Below are positions 19,369-27,982 of a DNA stretch of 39,132 bases, piece after piece; the stretch's first letter is position 1; each line of letters opens with the position of its first letter. The stretch is from Pseudomonadota bacterium (GTDB lineage Bacteria; Pseudomonadota; Gammaproteobacteria; Xanthomonadales; Xanthomonadaceae), in NCBI GenBank assembly GCA_963205495.1, contig CAUJIN010000053.1:1-39132 (forward strand), read 5' to 3'. Under the pieces are notes generated by a model. The model did not search any database and was not told the DNA's origin. It saw only the letters and a list, made by a program, of their open reading frames with translations. Position numbers and translations under genes: made by a program.

Positions 19369-19442
19369 ACCTCGCCGGCACGTCGTGCGGCGAGGTTGTG
19401 CAGACATTGGCGGGCGCGCCGGCTTCCGCCAAGGGGTTTTTT
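19369..19442 (+). promoter_or_regulatory. Leader with two hairpins ending in an intrinsic-terminator-like structure, upstream of the metal ATPase
   Basis: Hairpin 1 (19369-19396) pairs ACCTCGCC-GCAC with GTGC-GGCGAGGT. Hairpin 2 pairs TTGGCGG (19407-19413) with CCGCCAA (19426-19432) and is followed by GGGG and six T (19437-19442). No plus-strand gene ends upstream: the neighbour is the divergent DUF11 gene. A plus-strand terminator about 100 bases before the ATPase start therefore suggests attenuation, a riboswitch-like leader, or the end of a small RNA. The aptamer class is not recognised. Confidence 0.4.
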
Positions 19443-19540
19443 CTCGCAGTCCCGAAAGGCGTGCGCTGCGCGCCTGGCATCGCCTCGCTGGCGTTCACGG
19501 CAGGCATAATTCCTTCCGATGGGCGCGCGGTTGCGGCCGG

Positions 19541-21844
19541 ATGGAAGAATTCATGGGCCAGGGTTGGCATCGGGACATCGCGGTTTTCGGATCGAGCGCA
19601 GCGGGCCTTGCGGTCGGCGCAGGGCTGTGGGTGGCCGGACTGCCCGAGGCCGCGGCCTGGAGCTGGCGTCTGGGCAGCCTGCTGGTGGGAATTCCGCTGT
19701 TGCTGACCGTCCTGGCCCGACTGCTGCGGCGCTCGGGCGGCGTCGACATCCTCGCGCTGGTGTCCATTGCCGGCGCGCTGGCGCTGGGGCAGGACCTGAC
19801 CGCCGCCGTCATCGCGCTGATGCTTTCGGGCGGGGAGCTGCTGGAGTCCTTTGCCGAGCGGCGCGCCGGGCGCGAGATGTCGGCCCTGCTCGGGCGCGCG
19901 CCGCGCGAGGCCGCGCGCTACCGCGACGGGGCGCTGGAGCAGGTCGCGCTGGCCGAGGTGGCGCCCGGCGACCGTCTGCTGGTGCGGCGCGGCGAGGTGG
20001 TTCCGGTGGACGGCGTGCTCGCCGACGAGCGCGCCGTGCTGGATGAATCGGCCCTCAGCGGCGAGGCGCTGCCGGTCGCCCATTCGCGCGGTGAACGACT
20101 GCGCAGCGGCACCGTCAATGCCGCCGACGCCTTCGATCTTGTGGCCACCGCGGCGGCAGCCGACAGCACCTATGCCGGCATCGTGCGCCTGGTCGAGGAG
20201 GCGCAGGCTGCGCGCGCGCCGGCGCTGCGTCTGGCGGACCGCTACGCCGGATGGTTCGTGCCGCTGGCCCTGGCTCTGGCCGGTGCGGCCTGGTGGTTCA
20301 CGGGAAACCCGATGCGCGCGCTTGCGGTGATCGTGGTGGCCACGCCGTGCCCGCTGCTGCTGGCCGTGCCGGTGGCGATCGTCTCGGGCATCTCGCGCTG
20401 CGCCAGCCGCGGCGTGCTGGTGAAAGGCGGCGCGGCGCTGGAGGCGCTGGCCGCCGCGCGCACGCTGTTCTTCGACAAGACCGGCACGCTCACCGCGGGG
20501 CACGCGCGGCTGGCGGCGGTCGAGACCTTCGGCGGCCACGACGCCGACCGCGTGCTGGCACTCACCGCCGCGCTCGAACAGGCCTCGGCGCACGTGCTGG
20601 CCGGGGCGATCGTGGCGGCCTCGCGCGAGCGCGCGCTGGCATTGGGTGCCGCCGAAGCGGTGCGCGAACAGGCCGGATCGGGCCTGCGTGGCACGGTGGA
20701 TGGCGTGGCCGTGGCGGCCGGTTCGCAGGCCTTCGTGGAAACACTGGCGCCGATTCCTCCCGAAGCCGCAGGCTTGCTCGAACGCGCCGCCGGCGAAGGC
20801 GTTTCGGTGGTGCTGGTGGCGCTCGACGGCAAGGTGGCCGGGGCCCTGCTGCTGGCCGATCAGGTTCGCCCCGAGACCCCGCGCGCGCTGCGCCTTTTGC
20901 GCCGCGCCGGGATGACGCGCATCGTGATGCTCACCGGCGACCGGCAGGACGTGGCCGACGCCGTGGGCGCGGGCCTGGGCGTGGATGAGGTGCTCGCCGA
21001 GCAGATGCCGGAAGACAAGCTGGCCGTGGTCAGGGCCGCCAGCGCCAGCGCGCCGTGCGTGATGGTGGGCGATGGCATCAACGATGCGCCGGCGCTGGCC
21101 GCCGCCGACGTGGGCGTGGCGATGGGCGCGCGCGGTGCCACCGCCTCGGCCCAGGCCGCCGACGTGGTGCTGCTGGTCGATCGTCTGGACCGTCTGGCCG
21201 AAACCGTGAACATCGCGCACCGCACCCGCCGCATCGCGCTGCAGAGCGTGTTCGCCGGCATGGGGCTGTCGCTGCTGGCGATGCTGGCCGCGGCGTTCGG
21301 CTTCCTGGCACCGCTGCACGGCGCCCTGCTGCAGGAAGTGATCGACGTCGCGGTGATCCTCAATGCGCTGCGCGTGCTGCGGGTGCAGCCGGTGCGCGCC
21401 AGCCGCCACCATCTGTCGCCGGAAGACCTGGCGCGGCTGCACGCCGAGCACGAGCACCTGGCGCCGGTGCTGGACCAGATCGCCGCCGTGGCGGCGCGGC
21501 TCGCCTCGCTGCCCGGGCCGGAGGCCTCGCGGCGGCTGGTGGAACTGGAGATTCGCCTGCGCACCGAGCTTCTGGCACACGAGCAGGCCGACGACCGCGA
21601 GGTCTATCCGGCGGTGGCCGCGCTGCTGGGTGGCGACGACCCGATGGCGGCGATGAGCCGCACCCACCGCGAGATCTTCCGCCTGCACCACCGCCTGGGC
21701 GGGCTGATCGACGCGCTGGACCCGCAGACGCCCGACCGCGCGGCGTTGCAGGACATCCAGCGCCTGCTGTACGGGCTGGACGCGATCTTGCGGCTGCACT
21801 TTGCCCAGGAAGAGGAAATCTACGCGGGCCTGGCGCGGGCCTGA
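19541..21844 (+). CDS. P1B-5-type heavy-metal P-type ATPase with C-terminal hemerythrin domain
   Basis: A 767-residue inner-membrane pump. There is no N-terminal HMA metal-binding domain. The transmembrane metal site is TPCP (268-271) rather than CPC, and the phosphorylated Asp312 lies in FFDKTGTLT. The actuator segment (DESALSGEALPV), the hinge GDGINDAPALAAADVGVAMG and the TGDR motif are present. The usual HP dipeptide of the nucleotide domain reads SAHVLAGAIV, so Pro is replaced by Val. The last ~145 residues form a hemerythrin/HHE four-helix domain (LHAEHEHLAPVL, LLAHEQADDREVYPAV, THREIFRLHHRL, LRLHFAQEEEIY), which normally binds a diiron centre. TPCP plus a C-terminal hemerythrin defines the P1B-5 group, whose Sinorhizobium member Nia responds to Ni and Fe; iron or nickel export is therefore likely. 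The start could instead be ATG 19553, which has GGAAG just upstream. Confidence 0.9.
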   Translation: MEEFMGQGWHRDIAVFGSSAAGLAVGAGLWVAGLPEAAAWSWRLGSLLVGIPLLLTVLARLLRRSGGVDILALVSIAGALALGQDLTAAVIALMLSGGELLESFAERRAGREMSALLGRAPREAARYRDGALEQVALAEVAPGDRLLVRRGEVVPVDGVLADERAVLDESALSGEALPVAHSRGERLRSGTVNAADAFDLVATAAAADSTYAGIVRLVEEAQAARAPALRLADRYAGWFVPLALALAGAAWWFTGNPMRALAVIVVATPCPLLLAVPVAIVSGISRCASRGVLVKGGAALEALAAARTLFFDKTGTLTAGHARLAAVETFGGHDADRVLALTAALEQASAHVLAGAIVAASRERALALGAAEAVREQAGSGLRGTVDGVAVAAGSQAFVETLAPIPPEAAGLLERAAGEGVSVVLVALDGKVAGALLLADQVRPETPRALRLLRRAGMTRIVMLTGDRQDVADAVGAGLGVDEVLAEQMPEDKLAVVRAASASAPCVMVGDGINDAPALAAADVGVAMGARGATASAQAADVVLLVDRLDRLAETVNIAHRTRRIALQSVFAGMGLSLLAMLAAAFGFLAPLHGALLQEVIDVAVILNALRVLRVQPVRASRHHLSPEDLARLHAEHEHLAPVLDQIAAVAARLASLPGPEASRRLVELEIRLRTELLAHEQADDREVYPAVAALLGGDDPMAAMSRTHREIFRLHHRLGGLIDALDPQTPDRAALQDIQRLLYGLDAILRLHFAQEEEIYAGLARA

Positions 21845-21991
21845 AGCCGATTTCGGCGCCGAGGTGCCGTATCGCAGGTGTCCGATCGCGATATTGAGGT
21901 GGCCGTCACGTTGATCTGTCTCCTGCCGGCACCGAATTGCGCCTGGATGGGTGCGATGCGGTGTGCACGCGGAACGATCGGGAGCGATGCC

Positions 21992-23518
21992 ATGCGGTTC
22001 ATGAGCGCCTTGTTTGCGGTGGCGGGTTTGCTGGGCGGGATGTCTTGCGGGTTGCCGGTGGCGGCGCAGCCTTTGCCGAGTTTCCCGGGGGCCGAGGGAT
22101 TCGGCGCGGTCGCCTCGGGTGGACGCGGTGGACAGGTGTTGATCGTCGATACCCTGGCGGTCGATCCGGGAGGGACGCAGGGTTCGGGCAATCGCGGTTC
22201 GCTCAACTGGGCGCTGCGCCAGTCCGGTGCGCGCACCATCGTGTTCGAGGTCAGCGGCGTCATCAACGGGCCGGTGCAGGTGCGCTCGGGCAACGTCACC
22301 ATCGCGGGGCAGACCTCGCCGGGCGGGGTGATCGTGCGCGGCCTGTCCTGCGGCGTCCACTACGGCGGGGAATCCTGCGACAACCTCATCGTGCGCCACC
22401 TGCGCCTGCGTCCGGCCTGCCAGGTCACGCCGGGGAATTGCCCGCACGACGACGCATTGCGTCTGGACGGCGTCAAGCGCGTGATGATCGACCACGTTTC
22501 CATGGCCAACGCCAATGACGAGGCGGTGCAGCTGAGCTGGGCATCGGAAGTCACGATCCAGAACTCGATCCTGGCCGAGACCGAAGGCGGGCACGCGATC
22601 TACGGCGGCATCCTGCTCAACTACGCCAACACCGCCTGGCCGCAGGACGGCATCAGCCTCGTTCGCAACCTGTTCTACCGCATCATGGGCCGCCTGCCCG
22701 AGATCAACTGCGAATCCAGTTCACAGGACGATAGTCCGCCTCGGCTCATCGACGCCTGCCAGAACGTGCCGCTGCGGCTGGAGGTTTCCAACAACTACTA
22801 CTTCGACCCCTACTACTACGTCACCTATGCGCAATGGGTCGATGGCCATGCCTCCAACGGCCCGTACCGGGTGCAGTACAACATGGTCGGCAACCGCTTC
22901 CATGTGCGTCCGGACTTTCCCTACGGCATGGTCGAGATCGCGATGCTGTACAACAGCCAGAACAGCCTGTACGTGAACGACAACCGCATCGACCGGTATC
23001 CATCCCTGCAGGACTACGCGCTGTTCTACTGCTGCAACGATTTTTCCACGACGCTGCCGAGCGGCAATACCGACCTGGGCAGCGCCACGCGCCGCAGCAC
23101 GCGCCACGCCTTCCCTCCGATCGGCTACGTTACCTCCGGCAACCTGGTTTCAGCCGTCGTGCCCTCGGCCGGCGCGCGTCCGCACGACCCGATGGATCGG
23201 CGCATCACCGCCTCCGCGCTCGGCGGCACGATTCCGAACGTACCGCACGAGCAGCCCGTCGCCAACGATGCCCTGAACCTTGATTTCCCTCCGGCCAATC
23301 CGCCCGCGCCGCCGCTCGACAGCGACGAGGACGGCATGCCCGATGCCTTCGAACTGGCCCACGGCCTCAACCCGAACGCCGCCGACAACAACGGTTCCGC
23401 GCTGTCGCTGCCGCTCCTGGGCGTGGCCGGCTATACCAATCTGGAGGTCTATCTGGAACTGCTTTCGCTCGGCGGAGATCCCGACCTCGTGTTCATGAAC
23501 GGGTTCGAGGGAAGTTGA
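21992..23518 (+). CDS. Secreted pectate-lyase-like (PL1-type) protein with calcium-binding repeat and GFE tail
   Basis: A 508-residue exported protein. The signal peptide (MRFMSALFAVAGLLGGMSCGLPVAAQ) is followed by FPGAEGFGAVASGGRGGQVL, the characteristic opening of family-1 pectate-lyase-like enzymes, then a right-handed beta-helix with MIDHVSMANANDEAVQL and LVRNLFYRIMGRLPEINC. After a Pro-rich linker the segment DSDEDGMPDAFELAHGLNP and GYTNLEVYLELL resembles thrombospondin-type-3/dockerin-like calcium repeats common in these enzymes. The chain ends LVFMNGFEGS, a short tail familiar from exported Lysobacterales proteins. The start at 21992 is preceded by GGGAG. The substrate is probably pectin or a related polyuronate, but this is not proven and catalytic Arg/Asp residues were not mapped. 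Confidence 0.82.
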   Translation: MRFMSALFAVAGLLGGMSCGLPVAAQPLPSFPGAEGFGAVASGGRGGQVLIVDTLAVDPGGTQGSGNRGSLNWALRQSGARTIVFEVSGVINGPVQVRSGNVTIAGQTSPGGVIVRGLSCGVHYGGESCDNLIVRHLRLRPACQVTPGNCPHDDALRLDGVKRVMIDHVSMANANDEAVQLSWASEVTIQNSILAETEGGHAIYGGILLNYANTAWPQDGISLVRNLFYRIMGRLPEINCESSSQDDSPPRLIDACQNVPLRLEVSNNYYFDPYYYVTYAQWVDGHASNGPYRVQYNMVGNRFHVRPDFPYGMVEIAMLYNSQNSLYVNDNRIDRYPSLQDYALFYCCNDFSTTLPSGNTDLGSATRRSTRHAFPPIGYVTSGNLVSAVVPSAGARPHDPMDRRITASALGGTIPNVPHEQPVANDALNLDFPPANPPAPPLDSDEDGMPDAFELAHGLNPNAADNNGSALSLPLLGVAGYTNLEVYLELLSLGGDPDLVFMNGFEGS

Positions 23519-23541
23519 GCCTCGATCCGGAGGTTGTGGCC

Positions 23542-23567
23542 GAGCCGCCCGCAGCGTCCGGCGGCTC
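23542..23567. terminator. Hairpin between convergent pectate-lyase-like and amidase genes
   Basis: GAGCCGCC (23542-23549) pairs perfectly with GGCGGCTC (23560-23567) around a 10-base loop. It overlaps the amidase stop codon and lies just after the lyase stop. There is no T-tract, but the position suits a shared terminator. Confidence 0.55.
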
Positions 23568-24333
23568 AGTCTGCCGGCTTGGCTGCGCGGGGCGGGCGCA
23601 GGGGTTCCACCAGCGAATGAAGGATGCGTGCATCCTCGGCATCGGGCGGCGCGTCGTTTCCTTCCATGGCGCGGAAGCGGCGCCGGAAGGCGCGCAGTGC
23701 CGCTTCGGGTTCCTCCAGCGGGTAGCCGAACGCGGCCATCGCCAACCAGAAGTCGAAGCCTTCGGGAGCAGGCGGTGAATCCGCCGCAGGCCAGGGGCCG
23801 AACCCGGACTGCGCCAGCGTGTGCCAGGGGAAGCGCGCGTTCGGGTCGCGCTTGCGCGTCGGCGCAAGGTCGGAGTGCGCGATGATCTGGCGGCGCGGGA
23901 TGTTGAGGCGGGCACACAGGTCTTCGAGCAGGCGCAGCAGGGTGTCGATCTGCGTCTGCGGGAAATCCGCGCTGCCGTCGTTGTCCAGCTCGATGCCGAT
24001 CGAGCCGGAATTGAGATCGGTGATCGTGCCCCAGCGCCCGCTGCCGGCGTGCCAGGCGCGGCGTTCGTCGGCCACGAGCTGGTAGAGATCGCCCTCGCGC
24101 CCCACCAGATAGTGCGCGCTCACCGGTCCCCCGCGATTGCCGGTGCGCAGGGTGTGCAGGCTGCGCGCAACGCCGTTCTGCTCGGTGGCGTGGATCACGA
24201 TGAGAACCGGGCGGCGAGCTTCCTCGTTTGGCGAGGCAACCCACTGCGCCATCGGGTTGCGCACGGGCGGTGCGGCGCAGGCCGTCAGCACCAGCAGCAT
24301 GAGCAGGGACAGGTTTCGCAGGGGCAGGTTCAT
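23566..24333 (-). CDS. N-acetylmuramoyl-L-alanine amidase (AmpD/AmiD type), lipoprotein
   Basis: A 255-residue peptidoglycan amidase that cleaves the lactyl-Ala bond between MurNAc and the peptide. The N-terminus [19 protein letters not shown] is a lipoprotein signal with lipobox LTAC (Cys19), placing it on the outer membrane like E. coli AmiD rather than in the cytoplasm like AmpD. The Amidase_2 fold shows the zinc ligands His48 (VIHAT), His153 (IIAHSD) and Asp163 (KRDPN), with Glu115 (IGIEL) and Lys161 as catalytic candidates. A C-terminal helical region (about 195-255) extends beyond the catalytic domain. It ends convergently with the lyase gene and is divergent from the DUF808 gene. The family call is strong. 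Confidence 0.9.
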   Translation of the reverse strand: MNLPLRNLSLLMLLVLTACAAPPVRNPMAQWVASPNEEARRPVLIVIHATEQNGVARSLHTLRTGNRGGPVSAHYLVGREGDLYQLVADERRAWHAGSGRWGTITDLNSGSIGIELDNDGSADFPQTQIDTLLRLLEDLCARLNIPRRQIIAHSDLAPTRKRDPNARFPWHTLAQSGFGPWPAADSPPAPEGFDFWLAMAAFGYPLEEPEAALRAFRRRFRAMEGNDAPPDAEDARILHSLVEPLRPPRAAKPAD

Positions 24334-24445
24334 GGAGCGATTGCAGGGGTTTGTGGCGCCGATTGCAAGCCCGCTCCATGTCCCGGGCGCTGCGGGAGCG
24401 TGCTTGCCTCGTGCCACAATGCGCGCCCCCACACAGGAACCTCTC

Positions 24446-25348
24446 ATGGCCGGCGCCAGCCTTCTTGCCCTTCTCGACGACATTGCCACCCTGCTAGACG
24501 ACGTGGCGGCCATGACCAAGGCGGCGGCGGCCAAGACTTCCGGCGTGCTTGGCGACGATCTGGCGGTCAACGCCGAACAGGTTTCCGGCGTGCGTGCAAA
24601 CCGCGAGCTGCCGGTGGTGTGGGCGGTGGCCAAGGGGTCCTTCGTCAACAAGCTGATCCTGGTGCCCTCGGCCCTGGCGATCAGCGCGCTGGCCTCGTGG
24701 GCGGTCACGGCGCTGCTGATGGTGGGTGGCGCTTTCCTGTGCTTCGAGGCGATGGAAAAGCTGCTGCACAAGGCGCCGCTGGATGAACCCGAAGGCGAGG
24801 CTGGGCAAACGGCGCCGGAGGAAACCGTCGAGGAACTGGAACGGCGCAAGATCCGCGGTGCGATCCGCACCGACTTCATCCTTTCCGCCGAAATCATCGT
24901 CATCACCCTGGGCACGGTGGCGCACGCGACCTTTTCACGCCAGCTCGGCGTTCTGGCAGCGATGGCGGTGCTGATGACCGTCGGCGTTTACGGCGTGGTG
25001 GCCGGCATCGTCAAGCTCGACGACGTCGGCCTCGGGCTGATCGCCCGGCGTGGCGAAGGCTTCGGCACCCGTGTTGCGCACCGCGCCGGCAGGCTGCTGC
25101 TGGCCTTCGCCCCCTGGATGATGAAGGGCCTTTCGGTGGCCGGCATGGTCGCCATGTTCCTGGTCGGAGGTGGTTTGCTGGTACACGGGATTCCCGTGCT
25201 GCACCACGCCGTGGAGGCGGCCTCGGCGCCGCTGGGCGGGTTCGGCTGGGTCGTCGGCATCGCCGGCAGCGCGGTGGTCGGTCTGGTCACCGGCGCGATC
25301 GTGCTGGCCGCGGTGGCAGGCTTCAGCCGCCTGCGCAGGCGCGCCTGA
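24446..25348 (+). CDS. DUF808 family inner-membrane protein (YedI-like)
   Basis: A 300-residue protein starting [43 protein letters not shown], the diagnostic opening of the DUF808/YedI family. Several hydrophobic helices follow (about residues 70-110, 150-200, 225-295), with an acidic loop [22 protein letters not shown] between the first groups. The start at 24446 is preceded by AGGAAC. The biochemical function of the family is unknown; it is usually a stand-alone gene, as here, and ends 6 bp from the convergent patatin gene. Confidence 0.88.
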   Translation: MAGASLLALLDDIATLLDDVAAMTKAAAAKTSGVLGDDLAVNAEQVSGVRANRELPVVWAVAKGSFVNKLILVPSALAISALASWAVTALLMVGGAFLCFEAMEKLLHKAPLDEPEGEAGQTAPEETVEELERRKIRGAIRTDFILSAEIIVITLGTVAHATFSRQLGVLAAMAVLMTVGVYGVVAGIVKLDDVGLGLIARRGEGFGTRVAHRAGRLLLAFAPWMMKGLSVAGMVAMFLVGGGLLVHGIPVLHHAVEAASAPLGGFGWVVGIAGSAVVGLVTGAIVLAAVAGFSRLRRRA

Positions 25349-25354
25349 GCGCCT

Positions 25355-26590
25355 TCAGGCCACGCCGCGCTTCTTGAGCGTGGCGTCCACGTCGTCGAGC
25401 GCGCGGCGCAGGCGCTCGGTGGCGTCGGTGATGCGCCTTGGCGCGGCGCGCAGGCTGGTGTCGAGGCTGTGGTCCGGATCTTCGAGGAGGTCGCGGCGCA
25501 GGGTGAGGCCGTGGCGCGCGAGGATCGGGGCCAGCTCGTCGAAGCGCGTGCGCAGGTCGGTCAGCGTGGCCGAGTAGGCGAAGTCGCAGACGTCGGCGCG
25601 CGCGCCGTAGCTGAAGGCGTTGGTGAAGAACATGTCGCCGTCGTTCGGGCTGGGCTCGAACACGATCTGGTCGATGTCGCTGTACTGCTGGGCGTGGCGC
25701 TGCATGCCCACCTGCACGCGCGACTGCAGCAGGGTGCGGAAGGTCTGCGACAGCACCATCGGCAGGCCGCCGGAAGCCAGACGGCGGGTGCGGCGGCCGT
25801 CCGAGTGCTGGGCCTGGGAGGCATCCACCGGCACCAGCGGGTTGATGCCGAAAAAGAGGTCGATGCCTTCGTCGAAGGCGAGCGAGGCGTGCATGGTGCG
25901 GCGCAGGGCGCCATCCACGAACTGGCGGCCGTGGATTTCCACCGGCGGGTAGAGCACCGGCAGGGCGGAGCTGGCCTGGATCGCGCGGGAGATGGGAACA
26001 TCGTCCCAGCCGGGCTTTCCGAAGCACACCGCTTCGCCGTTGTCGATGTCCACCGCGACGATGTAGAGGGTGCGCCTGAGCTCGCGGAAGTCGTCGGTGC
26101 GGCCGTGGCGGGTGTAAGCTTGGTGCAGGAACTGGGCGATCCTGCCGTTGTCGAACAGCCCGGTCGGAACCAGTGCGCCGAGGCGGCTCACGGCTTCGCC
26201 CAGATGCAGGCTGGTGGGATCCCTGAGCACGCTGCGCCACCAGTCGCGCACCAGTCGCGGTGCCGTGGCCAGGCGCTGGCGGTATTCGCGCAGCGCCGGC
26301 CGGACGAAGGTGTCCGGGTCGAATCGCACGTCGTTGGCGTCGCCGGTGATGAAGATCCGGCACATCTGTTCGGTGTCGATGCGGTTTGCCAGGCTGGCCG
26401 CGAGGAAGGCTCCGGAGCTGACTCCGACGTAGACATCCAGCGCGGTCAGATCGAGGCCTTCGATGGCCTGATCCAGCGCGCGCAGCACGCCCAGTTCGTA
26501 CATGCCCCCGATGGGCCCGCCGCCGGCGATGGCGATGCCGACGCGGGACTGGCTTGGGCGGTGGCGGGTGGCGGGCTGGAGCAGCAGCAT
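25355..26590 (-). CDS. Patatin-like phospholipase family protein
   Basis: A 411-residue cytoplasmic lipid acyl hydrolase. The oxyanion-hole glycines are in GGGPIGGMYELG (about 23-34), the nucleophile Ser58 is in the GVSSG elbow (56-60), and the partner Asp is in the DGA motif of FVDGALRR (about residue 225), giving the Ser-Asp dyad. There is no signal peptide, so it is not an obvious secreted toxin. The C-terminal ~130 residues are helical and charged. The gene follows a small PHA-region gene on the same strand (105 bp gap), and the upstream ATG at 26590 gives a full-length N-terminus. The likely role is phospholipid or acyl-ester turnover; the substrate is unknown. Confidence 0.9.
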   Translation of the reverse strand: MLLLQPATRHRPSQSRVGIAIAGGGPIGGMYELGVLRALDQAIEGLDLTALDVYVGVSSGAFLAASLANRIDTEQMCRIFITGDANDVRFDPDTFVRPALREYRQRLATAPRLVRDWWRSVLRDPTSLHLGEAVSRLGALVPTGLFDNGRIAQFLHQAYTRHGRTDDFRELRRTLYIVAVDIDNGEAVCFGKPGWDDVPISRAIQASSALPVLYPPVEIHGRQFVDGALRRTMHASLAFDEGIDLFFGINPLVPVDASQAQHSDGRRTRRLASGGLPMVLSQTFRTLLQSRVQVGMQRHAQQYSDIDQIVFEPSPNDGDMFFTNAFSYGARADVCDFAYSATLTDLRTRFDELAPILARHGLTLRRDLLEDPDHSLDTSLRAAPRRITDATERLRRALDDVDATLKKRGVA

Positions 26591-26695
26591 CGGGTGTGCC
26601 GGTGAATGCGGGTCTCCCCGATTCTAGCCCGAACCGATTGGAGCAGAGTGTCGAGTGTTCCCCTCAGTCGCAAGAATGCGCCGACCGCGCCGTGC

Positions 26696-26971
26696 TCAGC
26701 CGAATTCGCGTTCGAGATAGCGGCGGATTTCGCTTTCGATCGAACCTTGCAGGAAGGAGAGCATGAAGCCCAGCCGCATGACGACGCGGACCTCTTCCGG
26801 AAGCAGGCGGATCTCGCCGTCGACCCCGCTGCGGCTGAATTCCAGCGCATCGCCGTTCCACGCGCAGTCGATGTCGAAGCGTTCCTGGATTTTCGCCGCG
26901 ACCTTCTCGACCGCGGAGCGGGCGTCCTTGAGACTGCGGCAGTGCGGGTGGCGGATATCGATGCTGGACAT
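26696..26971 (-). CDS. Polyhydroxyalkanoic acid system family protein
   Basis: A 91-residue protein starting MSSIDIRHPHCRSLKDARSAVEKVAAKIQERFDIDCAWNGD and ending ESEIRRYLEREFG. The pattern matches the small family named for the PHA gene region in gammaproteobacteria: an N-terminal HPH near a strand, a helix with AxxKVA, then W-x-G-D-x-L-x-F-x-R-x-G-V-x-G-x-I. The molecular function is not established, and no PHA synthase or phasin gene is in the window. The start at 26971 is supported by a minus-strand promoter-like pair upstream and by the conserved N-terminus. Confidence 0.8.
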   Translation of the reverse strand: MSSIDIRHPHCRSLKDARSAVEKVAAKIQERFDIDCAWNGDALEFSRSGVDGEIRLLPEEVRVVMRLGFMLSFLQGSIESEIRRYLEREFG

Positions 26972-26999
26972 GGCGGGCCGGTGGATCGGATGGGGTTCG

Positions 27000-27028
27000 A
27001 TTGTGTCTTGACCGTGGCTGTCTGCCAA
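27000..27028 (-). promoter_or_regulatory. Putative promoter of the PHA-system gene
   Basis: On the minus strand, TTGGCA (27028-27023) and CACAAT (27005-27000) are separated by 17 bases, about 29 bases before the ATG at 26971. The -35 is good and the -10 moderate. Confidence 0.4.
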
Positions 27029-27138
27029 TGGGCAGCCAATCGGGTGTCTGCGGCACAAGGTCGTCGCGGCAGGCGCATTTTTCGTGACCTGCTGCAACAA
27101 CCGCGCTACAGTTCGGGGAGAACTCCGGAGTGCCCTGA

Positions 27139-27978
27139 ATGCGCTTGGTATTTCCTGGCCGAGACCACCCAGATGCAAACCTGCTGTCGGGCCAATATCG
27201 CCTGGGTATCAGTGATGAATGCGAAATCCGGGTCCGCGGTGCGGACTGGCTGCCGCATCACGCGACTCTTTCCGTGGACCCGCAGCGCGGCCTGTGGCTG
27301 AATCTGGAAAAGGGCGCCACGCCGGTCCACGTCAACGCGAGGCCGATCCGCGAATGCGCCATGCTGCGTGCCGGCGACATCGTGAGCATGGGACGCGTGC
27401 AATTTTGCGTACTGCTCGAAGACGATCCGTCCACCCCGCTGCTGCCCCCGCGACGGCGCACGCCGATGGAAGGCGCGGCGCGCATCGCCGCCTCACGCGC
27501 GGTGCTGCGCGGCGTGGCCGGATGGTCGCATGGCCACACCTTCGCGCTGACTTCGGACCTGCTCATCGGTTCGGCGGCCGATGCCGACATCCGCATCGAA
27601 TCGACCGACGTGGCTCCGCACCACGCCCGGGTAGAACTGCACGGCGACCGCATCGTGCTGCGCGCCGAAGCGCCGGGGAACCGCCTCAAGGTGAACGGGA
27701 TGCTGGTGGAGAACGCGATCCTGCATCCGGGCGACCAGATTGCCATCGATCCGCATCGTTTCGTGGTCGAGGCGCCCGGCCTGCCGCCGCGCGGCGGCAC
27801 CACCCCGCGCCAGCGCCCGATCACCCAGGCGATGCCTGCGGTACCTGCAAGCGCGGTGCCGGAAGCCAGGACAGAAGCGGCACCTGCTTCCGGTGGTCCG
27901 GGTGCCTGGTGGCTGCTCTTTGCCGCCTTCGCCGTGGCCGCCGCGCTGGTTTCCCTCCTGCTCTGGGGGCCGCGTTAG
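27139..27978 (+). CDS. Double FHA-domain protein with C-terminal membrane anchor
   Basis: A 279-residue protein with two forkhead-associated-type domains. The first (about 1-90) shows LGISDECEIRVRGADWLPHHATL and the second (about 128-215) LIGSAADADIRIESTDVAPHHARVEL and GNRLKVNGMLVENAILHPGDQI. Each has the FHA-like H-H-A segment after the ligand loop, but the usual GR-x-x(8)-S-x-x-H is altered (Ser replaced by Pro), so phosphothreonine binding may be weakened. A Pro/Ala-rich linker leads to a single transmembrane helix (GAWWLLFAAFAVAAALVSLLLWG) at the C-terminus, which places the FHA domains in the cytoplasm. It ends 4 bp before the dapB start. No Ser/Thr kinase is nearby. Confidence 0.8.
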   Translation: MRLVFPGRDHPDANLLSGQYRLGISDECEIRVRGADWLPHHATLSVDPQRGLWLNLEKGATPVHVNARPIRECAMLRAGDIVSMGRVQFCVLLEDDPSTPLLPPRRRTPMEGAARIAASRAVLRGVAGWSHGHTFALTSDLLIGSAADADIRIESTDVAPHHARVELHGDRIVLRAEAPGNRLKVNGMLVENAILHPGDQIAIDPHRFVVEAPGLPPRGGTTPRQRPITQAMPAVPASAVPEARTEAAPASGGPGAWWLLFAAFAVAAALVSLLLWGPR

Positions 27979-27982
27979 GGTG

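Noticed and set aside
19004..22594. A ~1196-residue open frame on the minus strand
   Set aside because: It is antisense to the P-type ATPase, is His/Arg/Gln-rich without domain resemblance, and owes its length to high GC. Only its last part, the signal peptide of the DUF11 protein, is real.
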